Origin: Yaniella flava
GTDB taxonomy: Bacteria; Actinomycetota; Actinomycetes; Actinomycetales; Micrococcaceae
Reading direction: 5' to 3'
Length of the DNA stretch: 64,000 nucleotides
Assembly (NCBI RefSeq): GCF_039529295.1
Contig: NZ_BAAAMN010000026.1
Location: forward strand, 35,491 to 99,490
This document shows positions 1-9,135 of this stretch, one piece after another. Positions within the stretch are counted from its first letter, which is position 1. Each line of letters opens with the position of its first letter. A model generated the notes under the pieces. It was given only the letters and a program-made list of their open reading frames with translations. It did not search any database and was not told the DNA's origin. The translations under genes were made by a program, and so were the position numbers.

Positions 1-33
1 CTCGAAGCCGAACAGCGGCAGCAAGAACAATAG
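1..33 (+). CDS. 3' end of an unidentified protein
   Basis: The first frame runs open from the left edge for ten codons (LEAEQRQQEQ) and ends in TAG. It is followed 26 bp later by a strong rho-independent terminator on the same strand, which supports it being the true end of a plus-strand gene. The glutamine- and glutamate-rich tail gives no family. DUF3093 genes sit near DUF4193 in related genomes and are one possibility, but nothing visible here proves that. Confidence 0.5.
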   Translation, partial: LEAEQRQQEQ

Positions 34-59
34 TCACACAATTTGTTGTTAAATAAGTC

Positions 60-107
60 AAAGGGGCAACCGTGATCACACGGCAAGGCCCCTTTGGTGT
101 TATTTTT
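60..107 (+). terminator. Rho-independent terminator
   Basis: AAAGGGGC (60-67) pairs with GCCCCTTT (88-95). A nested CCGTG/CACGG stem (70-74, 79-83) continues the helix. The run TATTTTTTG follows immediately. It would end the transcript of the gene that finishes at 33; the minus-strand DUF4193 gene ends at 152, so it may also be used from that side. Confidence 0.85.
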
Positions 108-151
108 TGTGATTTTACGTCAGTGCACGCCGTGTGGACGGCGCACAACTT

Positions 152-451
152 TTAGCCCATGCAGTCCGTGCAGTAAAGCATGCCGTCTTCTTCCATCGCG
201 ACCTGGGAACGGTGGCGTACCAGGAAGCAGGAGGCACACGTGAATTCATCTTGCTGCGCCGGCAGAACGGTCACTTGGAGTTCTTCATCGGAGAGGTCCG
301 CGCCAGGAAGTTCAAATCCTTCCGCGGCTTCGGCCTCATCCTCGTCAACTGCAGCGGACTGGGTGTCAGTCCGACGGTTCTGCAGTTCCTCGATGGAGTC
401 CTCGCGAAGTTCGTCATCGTTCTTGCGGGGGGCGTCGTAGTCCGTAGCCAT
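152..451 (-). CDS. DUF4193 family small zinc-ribbon-like protein
   Basis: This 99-residue acidic protein has a disordered, Asp/Glu-rich N-terminal half and two Cys-x-x-Cys pairs in the C-terminal third (CASC and CTDC), the pattern of a single zinc-binding ribbon. Length, the MATDYDAPR start and the motif match the actinobacterial DUF4193 family, whose function is not established. It diverges from sepH with about 300 bp between the two starts, a neighbourhood that I recall as common in actinobacteria. That spacer is AT-richer than the genes and must hold both promoters, but I could not pick a convincing -35/-10 pair in it. Confidence 0.85.
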   Translation of the reverse strand: MATDYDAPRKNDDELREDSIEELQNRRTDTQSAAVDEDEAEAAEGFELPGADLSDEELQVTVLPAQQDEFTCASCFLVRHRSQVAMEEDGMLYCTDCMG

Positions 452-749
452 GAATCTCGCATTCGGTAGGTTGTCACATCATGTTTTGATGCATATGTTC
501 AGATGCTGATCTACGTTTTATCACGAAGGCTCAGATCTGTGAGTCAGATTCACCTTGGGCGGATTCCGACTCATGTTTTCGTGGTGATCTAACCTTATTG
601 CCGCCTACAATGCAAGTCTGAAGTTATGGCTGATAGATATGTGGCTGAGATGACGCTATAAATCCGCGCCACACCGGTGTAATTCCGACCTTTTGTCAGG
701 CTTGCATGGCAGAGTTCACAAAGAAGCAGTATATGTTCGGAGGCCTTGC

Positions 750-1997
750 ATGGGTTCATCTATCACGCACGAATCCGCTCGTCGGCTTCGGTTAGTAGGA
801 GTAGCCGACAACGGCGACGAGCTCGTCTTGTCCACCAGCGACGGTGAAGAATTCTATCTACCAATTACCGACGCGCTACGAAACGCCGCGACGCGCCCAA
901 TCGGTCGACCTTCGGCTGCAGCAGCGGATGAAGCCGCCGAAGAACTCTCGCCACGTGAAATTCAAGCAATGTTGCGTGCCGGTGCCACGATCGATGAGTT
1001 AGCCGTTCACCACGACGTGAATCGCGAGAGATTAGAAGTCTATGCAACCCCTATTGTGGCCGAACGTGATTGGATTGCACGGCAGGCGCAAGAATTAGAG
1101 GTCGCAGCACCCCAATTAGGTAATCATGCTTATGAATCAGTGTTTGGCGATGACCCTGCACTTTTAGGAGAAATGGTAGCCCACCGGCTAGAAGCCATGG
1201 GCCTTGATCCTGAAACAGTCGAATGGGATGCTTGGCGTGAAACTGACTCGGCACTCTGGACTATTTCTGCGAACTTCTCCATCCAGGGGCTCGGAGATTC
1301 TTCCATTGGCGATCCTCCCCCGGCGTTATGGACATACAAACTGCAATCGCAGCATCTAGAGAACGCCAACCGTTGGGCGCAAGTGCTCAGTGAATTCGGC
1401 CCTGCCGACTCTCCAGTAGCAGCCACGACACCTCGCAACCGTCTCAGCACGGTGACTGACGCGCCGTATAACGTCGAGTCTGACAGCTCAGCGAGCGATT
1501 CCCAACAGCACGCCGATCATGAGTCGCACGAAGAGCTGTTGGATGTATTACAGGCTCGGCGTGGACAACGCCTAGGCGTAGATGAAGAGTCGGATGACGA
1601 GTTGGCCGCCATGATCACCCGGGACGAGGAACCGGCTACACTACAGCGTCCAAAACTCGTGGTATCTCACGACGAAGACGATGTGGCTACCGATGACCAA
1701 GAGATGTCGGATTGGACCACCGAAATCGAAATCGCGTGGTCTGATGAGGATGCTGACGACCCTGCACGCTGGAATGGCCAAGAAGTCGTTGCGGGCCACT
1801 TCGAAGCTGATGACTCTGAACAGGATGACGAGTCGACAGACCAGCAGCTAGAAGGCCAGACTGATGTTTTCGACGATATGGGAGACGAGGACACCGCAGA
1901 AGCACTCAAGACTACTGAGCCATCTGGCAAGTCTCGTCGACGTCCCACGGTGCCAAGCTGGGACGAAATTATCTTCGGGACTCGAAAAGATACCTAG
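750..1997 (+). CDS. sepH: SepH, FtsZ-associated cell division regulator
   Basis: SepH is an actinobacterial protein that binds FtsZ and stimulates its assembly. The N-terminal part (about residues 8-45, RLRLVGVADNGDELVL followed by FYLPITDALR) is the conserved DUF3071 start. An HTH-like stretch with SPREIQAMLRAGATIDELA and DVNRERLEVY follows near residues 65-100. The rest of the 415 residues is acidic and probably disordered, ending in a short conserved tail with PSWDEIIFG, as expected for the family. I chose the ATG at 750 because GGAGG lies six bases upstream (739-743) and the protein then begins like other SepH proteins; an in-frame start at 693 would add 19 unconserved residues. It converges with the phosphodiesterase gene, with stops three bases apart. 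Confidence 0.9.
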   Translation: MGSSITHESARRLRLVGVADNGDELVLSTSDGEEFYLPITDALRNAATRPIGRPSAAAADEAAEELSPREIQAMLRAGATIDELAVHHDVNRERLEVYATPIVAERDWIARQAQELEVAAPQLGNHAYESVFGDDPALLGEMVAHRLEAMGLDPETVEWDAWRETDSALWTISANFSIQGLGDSSIGDPPPALWTYKLQSQHLENANRWAQVLSEFGPADSPVAATTPRNRLSTVTDAPYNVESDSSASDSQQHADHESHEELLDVLQARRGQRLGVDEESDDELAAMITRDEEPATLQRPKLVVSHDEDDVATDDQEMSDWTTEIEIAWSDEDADDPARWNGQEVVAGHFEADDSEQDDESTDQQLEGQTDVFDDMGDEDTAEALKTTEPSGKSRRRPTVPSWDEIIFGTRKDT

Positions 1998-2000
1998 GGC

Positions 2001-3170
2001 TTAAGGCTGGCGAAACAGTAGCCATGGTACCCGGACCTCGCTGGGCGTTGGTGCGCCATGATGTCCAACCATAGCGAAACTCTGAGGGGCCGCCCGACGC
2101 GCATCATACAGCGCGATAGGCGCATGGCTTGCGACAATAAGGTCGCCGATGCGTGGTCGGACACGGTCATCAACTGAACCAAACCACCCTGCAGCAATGG
2201 CTTCGTTTCGTGTGACAATCCAAGCCCGGTCACCAAATCGTTTCGTCCACTCTTCGTGGGTCTTGGCCCTCTCCGACTCTGATGCCTCAAGTTCAAAATG
2301 TAGTTGAACCATGCGCGGTTCACCCGCTGTATGCGCCACGTTGGCTATCAACTCTGCATCCTGGGAATAATCAATGCGATGGTCTTCTTCAATGTGCACC
2401 ATGCCGTGATCTGCGGTCAGAGCAGCCAGCGTGCCAGCAGGTAATTTTCGTGTCATGCGTTTCATGTTGGAGTCAATTTCCTCTAATACTTCCAACCACT
2501 GACTCGACCCCGGACCATACTGATGCCCTGCTTTATCAAGCTCATTCACATACAAATAGACCAAAGCACCTGGTTGTTGTGCTTCAGCAGCGGCCCGGTT
2601 GAAGCGCTTCGCGAGGTGGTTCTCGCCAACAAACCGGGGCCCCTGCAGCGATGCTCTGGTCAACGCTGATGTTTCAAAAGCCGATAGCGATACGGCCACC
2701 GGCGCAATCTGGTGTTGTCCGGACTCGCGCTGTGCATTGAGCGCTTCAAAAACCGTGAGATTCGGTTGCCAAAGATCCGGGTCGGTCCGTTCATCCCAAC
2801 CACCTAGTTGGTTTATCACCACGTCTCGATCCGGATCGTAGACATCGTAGCCGACTAAACCGTGTTCACCCGGTGCTAATCCCGTACCCAGAGATGACAA
2901 GCCAGCAGCGGTCGTTGATGGAAACACCGACGACATTTCGGTTTGTGCCGCAGATTGTTTCTGCATCACGCTACGCATACACGGCGCATGTGCTGCATAC
3001 TGTTCTAGTTGCTCCAGTCCCAGACCGTCGACAAGCAGCAAAATAGCAGCGTTAGCCCGTGGGAGATCCAATGTATTGGGGATGTTTGCGCCCAGACTTG
3101 CGGCCATTGATGGCAGAACATGCGTCAGGTTGCGTTGTTGGTTGTATCCGGGAGGAACGGCCATTGTCAT
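2001..3170 (-). CDS. Type I phosphodiesterase / nucleotide pyrophosphatase (alkaline phosphatase superfamily)
   Basis: The protein has 389 residues. Metal-ligand and nucleophile motifs of the nucleotide pyrophosphatase/phosphodiesterase branch are in order: ILLLVDGLG (first Asp), SVFPSTTAAGLSSLGTG (Thr nucleophile), DKAGHQYGPGS (Asp and His), TADHGM (Asp-His), and a late GHHG. The substrate cannot be read from sequence; the family hydrolyses phosphodiester or pyrophosphate bonds. There is no signal peptide or membrane segment, so it should be cytoplasmic. It is the last gene of a minus-strand operon: its ATG overlaps the TGA of the DUF5998 gene (ATGA), indicating coupled translation. Confidence 0.85.
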   Translation of the reverse strand: MTMAVPPGYNQQRNLTHVLPSMAASLGANIPNTLDLPRANAAILLLVDGLGLEQLEQYAAHAPCMRSVMQKQSAAQTEMSSVFPSTTAAGLSSLGTGLAPGEHGLVGYDVYDPDRDVVINQLGGWDERTDPDLWQPNLTVFEALNAQRESGQHQIAPVAVSLSAFETSALTRASLQGPRFVGENHLAKRFNRAAAEAQQPGALVYLYVNELDKAGHQYGPGSSQWLEVLEEIDSNMKRMTRKLPAGTLAALTADHGMVHIEEDHRIDYSQDAELIANVAHTAGEPRMVQLHFELEASESERAKTHEEWTKRFGDRAWIVTRNEAIAAGWFGSVDDRVRPRIGDLIVASHAPIALYDARRAAPQSFAMVGHHGAPTPSEVRVPWLLFRQP

Positions 3171-3754
3171 GTGGCATTCTCGAGTATCGCATCACGCAAG
3201 GTTCGGCTAAAGGCGAGGGCTTTGTTGACTGCTTGCTGTCCGTCAGCCTTGCCAGCAATGCGTAGTACTAAATCTTCTGTGATGCGGGTGCCCATATAAC
3301 CATGATCGGCGTCGCAGTCTGGGTCATCACAGAGGTTGGGGACAAACTCCATGCGCGCACCACCGGCCCAGCTCAACACGAGGGTGACTTCCGACGGAGC
3401 TTCGCCTGGTTCGTAATGTTGGGGGTTATCATATCCGGTCGTCACGACGCAGGAGCCGATTTTTGACAGTGGCACGATCTCGGTGGCTACCGAAGCTCGT
3501 GGCGGTCCGCCTGGGACCTCATCTTGGAGGTCGTTTAAATGCAATGCGGCAAGGACGTTGCCGGAAGCTAGTACCAATACGGTGATATGACGATGCAGAT
3601 CGTCATATCCAAAGTGCGTTTCGACGTGCACATAGTGCGATAGGATCTCACGATCACCTAACTGTTGAACCATGACGTCGGCAACAAGCTGTGGGTAGAA
3701 CCCTGCACGTTCAATATCGAGGGCCAACTCGGTTGGCAGTACGGGCTGTGACAT
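3167..3754 (-). CDS. DUF5998 family protein
   Basis: A 195-residue soluble protein matching the actinobacterial DUF5998 family in length and in the conserved blocks LHLNDLQD, SWAGGARMEFVP and the Cys/Asp-rich CDDPDCDADHGYMG. The paired cysteines with nearby aspartates and a histidine could hold a metal, but that is inference. Function is unknown. It lies between the GNAT/acyl-CoA-synthetase-like gene (25 bp upstream) and the phosphodiesterase gene (4 bp overlap), all in one direction, so the three are probably one transcript. Confidence 0.85.
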   Translation of the reverse strand: MSQPVLPTELALDIERAGFYPQLVADVMVQQLGDREILSHYVHVETHFGYDDLHRHITVLVLASGNVLAALHLNDLQDEVPGGPPRASVATEIVPLSKIGSCVVTTGYDNPQHYEPGEAPSEVTLVLSWAGGARMEFVPNLCDDPDCDADHGYMGTRITEDLVLRIAGKADGQQAVNKALAFSRTLRDAILENAT

Positions 3755-3779
3755 CTTAATGGGTTCTCGTCCTTTTTCA

Positions 3780-6533
3780 CTAGTGAGTCAGTAACGCGCG
3801 ACGTGCTGAATCCGTTCGCACGGCAGCATTTGCAATATAAATTTCAGCTTTGAGTACGGTGGTGGCACTCGACGCGGCGAGGAGAGGGTTGAAACGCAAC
3901 CGTGCAACCTGTGGCAGGTCGTCTTTGAGCTGTGACACACGTGCCAGAAGGTCTTTTATGCCCTCGGTATCTACCGCTGGAATGTCACCGTAACCAAATA
4001 GTTTAGCTGATGCTTGCGGGGTCCGGATGAGACGTTCCAAATCCTGGTCAGATAGCGGTGGCACCACATGCACCCAATCGTCGAGCAACTCTACCGCATC
4101 CCCCGAAATACCGAAGGACAGCACCGGACCAACGAGCGGGTCTTCCACGGCCGCGACGATACAACCCTGTCCCGCCGGTGCCATCGCTTGAATTTCGATC
4201 GATGGGGAACCATATGGGGCCAGCACTTCACGCATCGACTCAATATTGGCACGCAGTGCTTCTGGGGTTTCGATATTCAGACGGACCCCGCCAAGATCCA
4301 GGCGGTGTCGCAGAATGGAATTGTCTGCCTTGAGGGCGACGGGGTAGCCAAACTCGTGTGCATAATCCAGTGCTTGTTCTGTACTTTGGAATCGCCGCGA
4401 CGGCAGTACCCCGATCCCGTAGCATTCCAGCAACTCATCTGTTTGGGCACGAGTAAGTTTCACAAGCTCGGTGCCGGATGCATCTTCGGTCCACTCGGTG
4501 ACCAATTCCTCGGCTTTGTACCGGTCGATATCGTCGTATTCGATCGCGATGCCTTGTTCGGCATCGCGCCAGGCACGATATTGGACAAGCTCGGATAAGA
4601 CTCCCACGGCTCGTTCCGCAGAGGAGAAAATGGGGACACCATACTGTTTTGGTGCGACGTGCTCGGTATCTGCGTTTTCGTCAGGAAGAGGGGCGCGCAG
4701 CTGTCCGTCGCCAATAATCGCTGTCGGTTTGAATTCCTGTTCCAAGACCGCGGTGAATGATGCCATCACGGTCACGCCGCTGTCACGCGTCACATCGCTA
4801 ATCGCTCGCGCTAAGACCGTCGCGTCTCCTTCAGATTGGTACATGCCCGGCTGGATGAGCACGATGATCGCATCGGTGTGACCCGAGTTCATCGAAGCTG
4901 CGATCGCCTCGGTGACAGACGCTGCCATATCCTCCACGGACTGGTTGGTTTCAAGTGTTTGGACGGCTTGGGTCTTGACCACTTCTAAGCCTGCGCTGCG
5001 GGCATTCTCAACAGTGAGACGAGTGATCGCCGGAGCATTACCGATCACGGTGAGTCGCGGGCCGACTGGGACCGGCTGGCACGCCAGGACTTGCAAAATG
5101 TCCATAAGCTCGGTGTAGCTCTCGGTTTCAATGGCGCCGGCTTGGCGAAGCATAGAAGGCACTGTACCCCGCGGAGCTTCTGTGGTGCGGGTCGAGTGCC
5201 CCGGCGGGATGCGACGCCCCATACCGTGCGAGCGAGAGACCACCACCGGTTTTTTCCGAGCCAGCCGACGCACGATCCGGGAGAATTTCCTTGGGTTACC
5301 AAAGGACTCCAAGTAGACACCCACGGCACTGGTGTTGGCGTCATCCTCGAGATACTGCATCGCATCATTACCGGAGACATCAGCCCGGTTGCCCGCATTG
5401 ATCATCGATGAGACACCAATGCCGCGCTGGTATGCGGCGGTAAACAACATGGCTCCAATCGGAGCTGATTGCGAAAATAAGCCGATCGATCCCTCATACG
5501 GCATGATCGGCGAGACCGAAGCATTGAGACGGATATCGGGGTCGGTGTTCATGATGCCTGCTGAGGCTGGACCGATCACCCGCATGCCATGGCGACGAGC
5601 AACTTGAACGACACGTCGTTGATCAACCAGCCCTTCTTCGCCGTCAAAGCCATCGGTTACGATCAGTAAACCTTTGACACCGTGCTCAGCGCAGTCTTGT
5701 ACCACCGCGGGGATCTGCTCGTAGGGCACGGCAATCACCGCGAGTTCAACATGTTGCGGTACGTCTGCAAGGGACGCACGAGAAATCATTCCGGCGATTT
5801 CCAGCGCATCGTTATTAATGCCATAGACCGGGCCGGTATACCCGCCCTCAATAATATTTTCGATCAGTGCGAAGCCGATTGAGCCCCATTGCCTCGAGGC
5901 TCCGATGACAGCGATGGACTCTGGGCGCAGGAGTTCTGCAACGGACTGAGCTTCGGCGCGGTGCTCGCGTGATTCCATCACGGCGCGAACCCTGGCTGTC
6001 GGATCGATCGGGAATTCTACGAGGATCACGCCGTCTTCAAATGAGCGCGATGTTTCAAATCCGGCAGCCTGGAACACGGTCAACATCTTGCGGTTTTCGG
6101 GCAACACCTCAGCGGTAAAGGTCCGAATCCCATTTTCTCTGGCTGCAACGGCTAGGTGTTCCATGAAAATTGAGCCCAGACCACGCCCTTGGTGAGCATC
6201 AGCAATGTTGAACGCGACTTCTGCTTCTGTGCTGTCGCCAAGCCTGTCGTAACGCCCAATCCCCATGAGCTCATCGCCCAATAAAATAACGAATGCTACT
6301 CGGTCGACGTAATCAACGACCGTGAAACGCTCCAGCTCTTTAGCCGAAAGCTGGGACTTATAAGTAAAGTAACGGAAGTAGATAGAATCTTGGGATTGGC
6401 TTTCGTGCATCCTCTGCAACGCTTGGGCATCGTCCGCCGAAATTGGACGGAGTCGCGCAGTGGCGCCATCGCGCAAAAGCACATCGGCTTCCCAGTGGGC
6501 CGGATATGGGCGTTTGGTTTTCTGTTCAGCCAT
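3780..6533 (-). CDS. GNAT acetyltransferase fused to NDP-forming acyl-CoA synthetase-like domains (Pat/PatA-type)
   Basis: The protein has 917 residues. Residues about 20-180 are a GNAT acetyltransferase with the acetyl-CoA loop HQGRGLGS near residue 115. Residues about 205-330 are a CoA-binding Rossmann domain (IAVIGASRQWGSIG), followed by two succinyl-CoA-ligase-like domains to about 510. From about 690 to the end is an ATP-grasp domain (LECYGIGVLPSRRF, VALKADN). This is the architecture of protein lysine acetyltransferases such as Pat, which acetylate and inactivate acyl-CoA synthetases. In enterobacterial Pat the GNAT domain is C-terminal; here it is N-terminal, as in actinomycete versions. 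The synthetase part may be regulatory rather than catalytic. It diverges from parC over about 55 bp. Confidence 0.88.
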   Translation of the reverse strand: MAEQKTKRPYPAHWEADVLLRDGATARLRPISADDAQALQRMHESQSQDSIYFRYFTYKSQLSAKELERFTVVDYVDRVAFVILLGDELMGIGRYDRLGDSTEAEVAFNIADAHQGRGLGSIFMEHLAVAARENGIRTFTAEVLPENRKMLTVFQAAGFETSRSFEDGVILVEFPIDPTARVRAVMESREHRAEAQSVAELLRPESIAVIGASRQWGSIGFALIENIIEGGYTGPVYGINNDALEIAGMISRASLADVPQHVELAVIAVPYEQIPAVVQDCAEHGVKGLLIVTDGFDGEEGLVDQRRVVQVARRHGMRVIGPASAGIMNTDPDIRLNASVSPIMPYEGSIGLFSQSAPIGAMLFTAAYQRGIGVSSMINAGNRADVSGNDAMQYLEDDANTSAVGVYLESFGNPRKFSRIVRRLARKKPVVVSRSHGMGRRIPPGHSTRTTEAPRGTVPSMLRQAGAIETESYTELMDILQVLACQPVPVGPRLTVIGNAPAITRLTVENARSAGLEVVKTQAVQTLETNQSVEDMAASVTEAIAASMNSGHTDAIIVLIQPGMYQSEGDATVLARAISDVTRDSGVTVMASFTAVLEQEFKPTAIIGDGQLRAPLPDENADTEHVAPKQYGVPIFSSAERAVGVLSELVQYRAWRDAEQGIAIEYDDIDRYKAEELVTEWTEDASGTELVKLTRAQTDELLECYGIGVLPSRRFQSTEQALDYAHEFGYPVALKADNSILRHRLDLGGVRLNIETPEALRANIESMREVLAPYGSPSIEIQAMAPAGQGCIVAAVEDPLVGPVLSFGISGDAVELLDDWVHVVPPLSDQDLERLIRTPQASAKLFGYGDIPAVDTEGIKDLLARVSQLKDDLPQVARLRFNPLLAASSATTVLKAEIYIANAAVRTDSARRALLTH

Positions 6534-6588
6534 ATAATTATCTTAATCCACAATCAGGTTATTGGAACCACGTGACGGGAAAGGTCAG

Positions 6589-9135
6589 ATGTCAAAACGT
6601 TCAAAACAAAGGTCTTCTGCCAATGCCGGTACTGCCATAGTACCCATTGAAGATCAGAACATTGTCGACATTGATGTCGCCTCCGAAATGGAGCATTCCT
6701 TTTTGGAGTATGCCTACTCGGTGATCTATACGCGTGCACTCCCCGATGCACGCGACGGGCTCAAGCCCGTGCAGCGGCGAATCTTGTACATGATGGACCA
6801 AATGGGCCTCACGCCTGATAAGGGGCACGTCAAATCTGCTCGCGTCGTGGGTGAAGTCATGGGCAAGCTCCACCCGCATGGCGATTCTGCTATCTATGAT
6901 GCGATGGTGCGTCTGGCCCAAGACTTTAACCTGCGCCTACCGTTAGTTGACGGTCATGGAAACTTCGGTTCCGTTGATGATGGGCCCGCCGCGTCCAGAT
7001 ATACCGAAGCCAAGATGTCTCAGGCTGCGCTGGCGATGACGGCGAACCTGAACGAAGATACGGTTGATTTCGAACCGAACTACGACAACCAGATGCAGCA
7101 ACCCACGGTGCTGCCGGCGGCGTTCCCAAACCTGTTGGTCAACGGCGCAGCCGGCATTGCGGTGGGGATGGCCACCAATATGGCCCCGCATAATCTGCGT
7201 GAAGTCATTGCAGCTGCCCGGCATTTGATTGAGAATCCGGAGGCTGATACCAAAGCCCTCATGAAGTTTGTGCCGGGGCCAGATTTGCCGTCGGGGGCGC
7301 GAATCGTGGGGCTTGATGGCATCAAGGAAGCCTATGAAACCGGCCGAGGTCGGTTCACTATGCGCGCCACGGTGGATGTGGAACAGGTCTCGGCTCGCCG
7401 AACCGGCTTGGTCGTGACTGAACTGCCCTACGGCGTCGGGCCGGAACGTGTCATCGACCGGCTCAAAACCGGAGTGAACACCAAAAAGATCACTGGCATC
7501 GCCGACGTCATGGACCTCACCGACAGAAACCACGGGCTGAAACTTGTCATCGAGTTGAAATCCGGCTTCAATCCACAGGCTGTGCTGGCACAGTTATATC
7601 GGCACACACCCCTGGAAGAAAACTTCGGTATTAATAACGTAGCCCTGGTCGAGGGTCAACCCCAAACACTTGGGTTGAAGGATCTCCTCGCGGTGTATGT
7701 CGACCATCGCTTGACAGTGGTCCGGCGCAGAACGGCCCATCGTCTTGGCAAGCGCAAAGACCGTTTACACCTGGTTGAAGGTCTGTTGTTGGCGCTCGTC
7801 GATATCGATGAGGTCATTGAGATCATTCGCACCTCAGACGATACCGCGGCCGCGCGTGAACGATTGATGTTGGTCTTTGACCTGACCGAAGTGCAGGCCA
7901 ACCATATTCTCGAACTCCGGTTACGTCAGCTGACCAAGTTTTCTCGGTTGGACTTAGAAACAGAACGCGATGATCTGATTGCCGCAATTGAAGCACTCGA
8001 AGCAATCCTGAGTTCGGATGCCAAACTGCGCGAAACAGTCTCCAATGAGCTCGCCGACGTTGCTGAACAATACGGGGATGCACGGCGTACCAAGTTGGTG
8101 AAATCTGAGGAACTCGCCCCGGCGGTGACTGCTTCATCGTCGAAGGCTGAACGCGCGGCCGCCGCATCTGCACTCTTGGTGCCAGATGAGCCATGCTGGG
8201 TCATCCTGTCAGCGTCAGGCAAGCTGCTCCGGACAAAAGACCGGACCCCACTCAGCGCAGCGGGTAGACGACGGCGTCACGACGTGTACACCTCAGTTGT
8301 GGCTACCAGCGCCCGCGGTGAGGTAGGCGCCCTCACCGATGCGGGTCGCTTGATCAGGATCAACGCCGTCGATATCCCGGCGTTAACCGAGGCCACGGCT
8401 ACTCCTACGCTGACCGATGGGGTGCAGGCGACCGAATTTGTAACCTTGGAACGGGGCGAAAAGCTCGTCGCGATAGTGCCGCTCAATCAGGTGTTGGCAC
8501 TTGGTACGCGCAACGGTGTGGTCAAACGCGTCCGGTCTGATGATTGGCCGTTGAATCAAGATGATTTCGATGCCATCACGCTCAAAAACGATGACAAAGT
8601 CGTGGGCGCCGAGGTAGCGGCCAACGACAATGATCAGCTGGTGTTTATTACCAACTCTGGTCAACTTCTTCGATTCGCCGCAGCCCTGGTGCGTCCACAG
8701 GGTCGATCCGGCGGTGGCATTGCGGGGATGAAACTCGTTGAGGGCGACCAGGTGCTGTCGTTCACGGTGACACCGGTACAACAGCTTGACGATGCAGTCG
8801 TGGTGACGATCACCGAGACCGATCAGGACATGCTGGATTCTGCACCGACCGCAAAAGTCACCAAACTCGAAGCATTTGCTGCCAAGGGTCGCAATACCCA
8901 GGGGATGCGAGCGCACCGACTGCTCCGAGGAGAACTGGGGTTGTCCCTTGCGTGGGCGGGTGCACAACCGCTGGCGTCCACGACGGGCGGCGTGTCGCGT
9001 GCTCTGCCCCAAGAATATGCAGATCGTGATGGGTCTGGCGTCATGCTGGATTCGGCGATCGGTGTGATCGGCCACGGTGGCTCGCCAGTGCTCGAGGATT
9101 CCGAAGACACCACCCAGGAATCTGAAACCGATTAG
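6589..9135 (+). CDS. parC: DNA topoisomerase IV subunit A (ParC; GyrA-like)
   Basis: The breakage-reunion subunit of a type IIA topoisomerase, 848 residues. The catalytic tyrosine is Tyr138 in AASRYTE, and the quinolone-determining segment is HPHGDSAIYDA with Ser100 and Asp104, both the wild-type, drug-sensitive residues. The C-terminal half contains repeated beta-propeller blades (for example LVFITNSGQLLRF and LVAIVPLNQVLALGTRNGVVKRV). The usual gyrA lies with gyrB near the origin, and parE is found 13 kb downstream on the opposite strand, so this is most likely the topoisomerase IV subunit. I prefer ATG 6589, preceded by GGGAAAGG, over an in-frame TTG at 6562. A perfect TATAAT lies at 6533-6538. 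Its stop overlaps the cydDC stop by two bases. Confidence 0.88.
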   Translation: MSKRSKQRSSANAGTAIVPIEDQNIVDIDVASEMEHSFLEYAYSVIYTRALPDARDGLKPVQRRILYMMDQMGLTPDKGHVKSARVVGEVMGKLHPHGDSAIYDAMVRLAQDFNLRLPLVDGHGNFGSVDDGPAASRYTEAKMSQAALAMTANLNEDTVDFEPNYDNQMQQPTVLPAAFPNLLVNGAAGIAVGMATNMAPHNLREVIAAARHLIENPEADTKALMKFVPGPDLPSGARIVGLDGIKEAYETGRGRFTMRATVDVEQVSARRTGLVVTELPYGVGPERVIDRLKTGVNTKKITGIADVMDLTDRNHGLKLVIELKSGFNPQAVLAQLYRHTPLEENFGINNVALVEGQPQTLGLKDLLAVYVDHRLTVVRRRTAHRLGKRKDRLHLVEGLLLALVDIDEVIEIIRTSDDTAAARERLMLVFDLTEVQANHILELRLRQLTKFSRLDLETERDDLIAAIEALEAILSSDAKLRETVSNELADVAEQYGDARRTKLVKSEELAPAVTASSSKAERAAAASALLVPDEPCWVILSASGKLLRTKDRTPLSAAGRRRRHDVYTSVVATSARGEVGALTDAGRLIRINAVDIPALTEATATPTLTDGVQATEFVTLERGEKLVAIVPLNQVLALGTRNGVVKRVRSDDWPLNQDDFDAITLKNDDKVVGAEVAANDNDQLVFITNSGQLLRFAAALVRPQGRSGGGIAGMKLVEGDQVLSFTVTPVQQLDDAVVVTITETDQDMLDSAPTAKVTKLEAFAAKGRNTQGMRAHRLLRGELGLSLAWAGAQPLASTTGGVSRALPQEYADRDGSGVMLDSAIGVIGHGGSPVLEDSEDTTQESETD

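Noticed and set aside
6589..9135. Naming this gene gyrA
   Set aside because: The partner parE is nearby rather than adjacent gyrB, and no origin-region genes (dnaA, dnaN, recF) are seen; topoisomerase IV is more likely, though sequence alone does not fully exclude GyrA.
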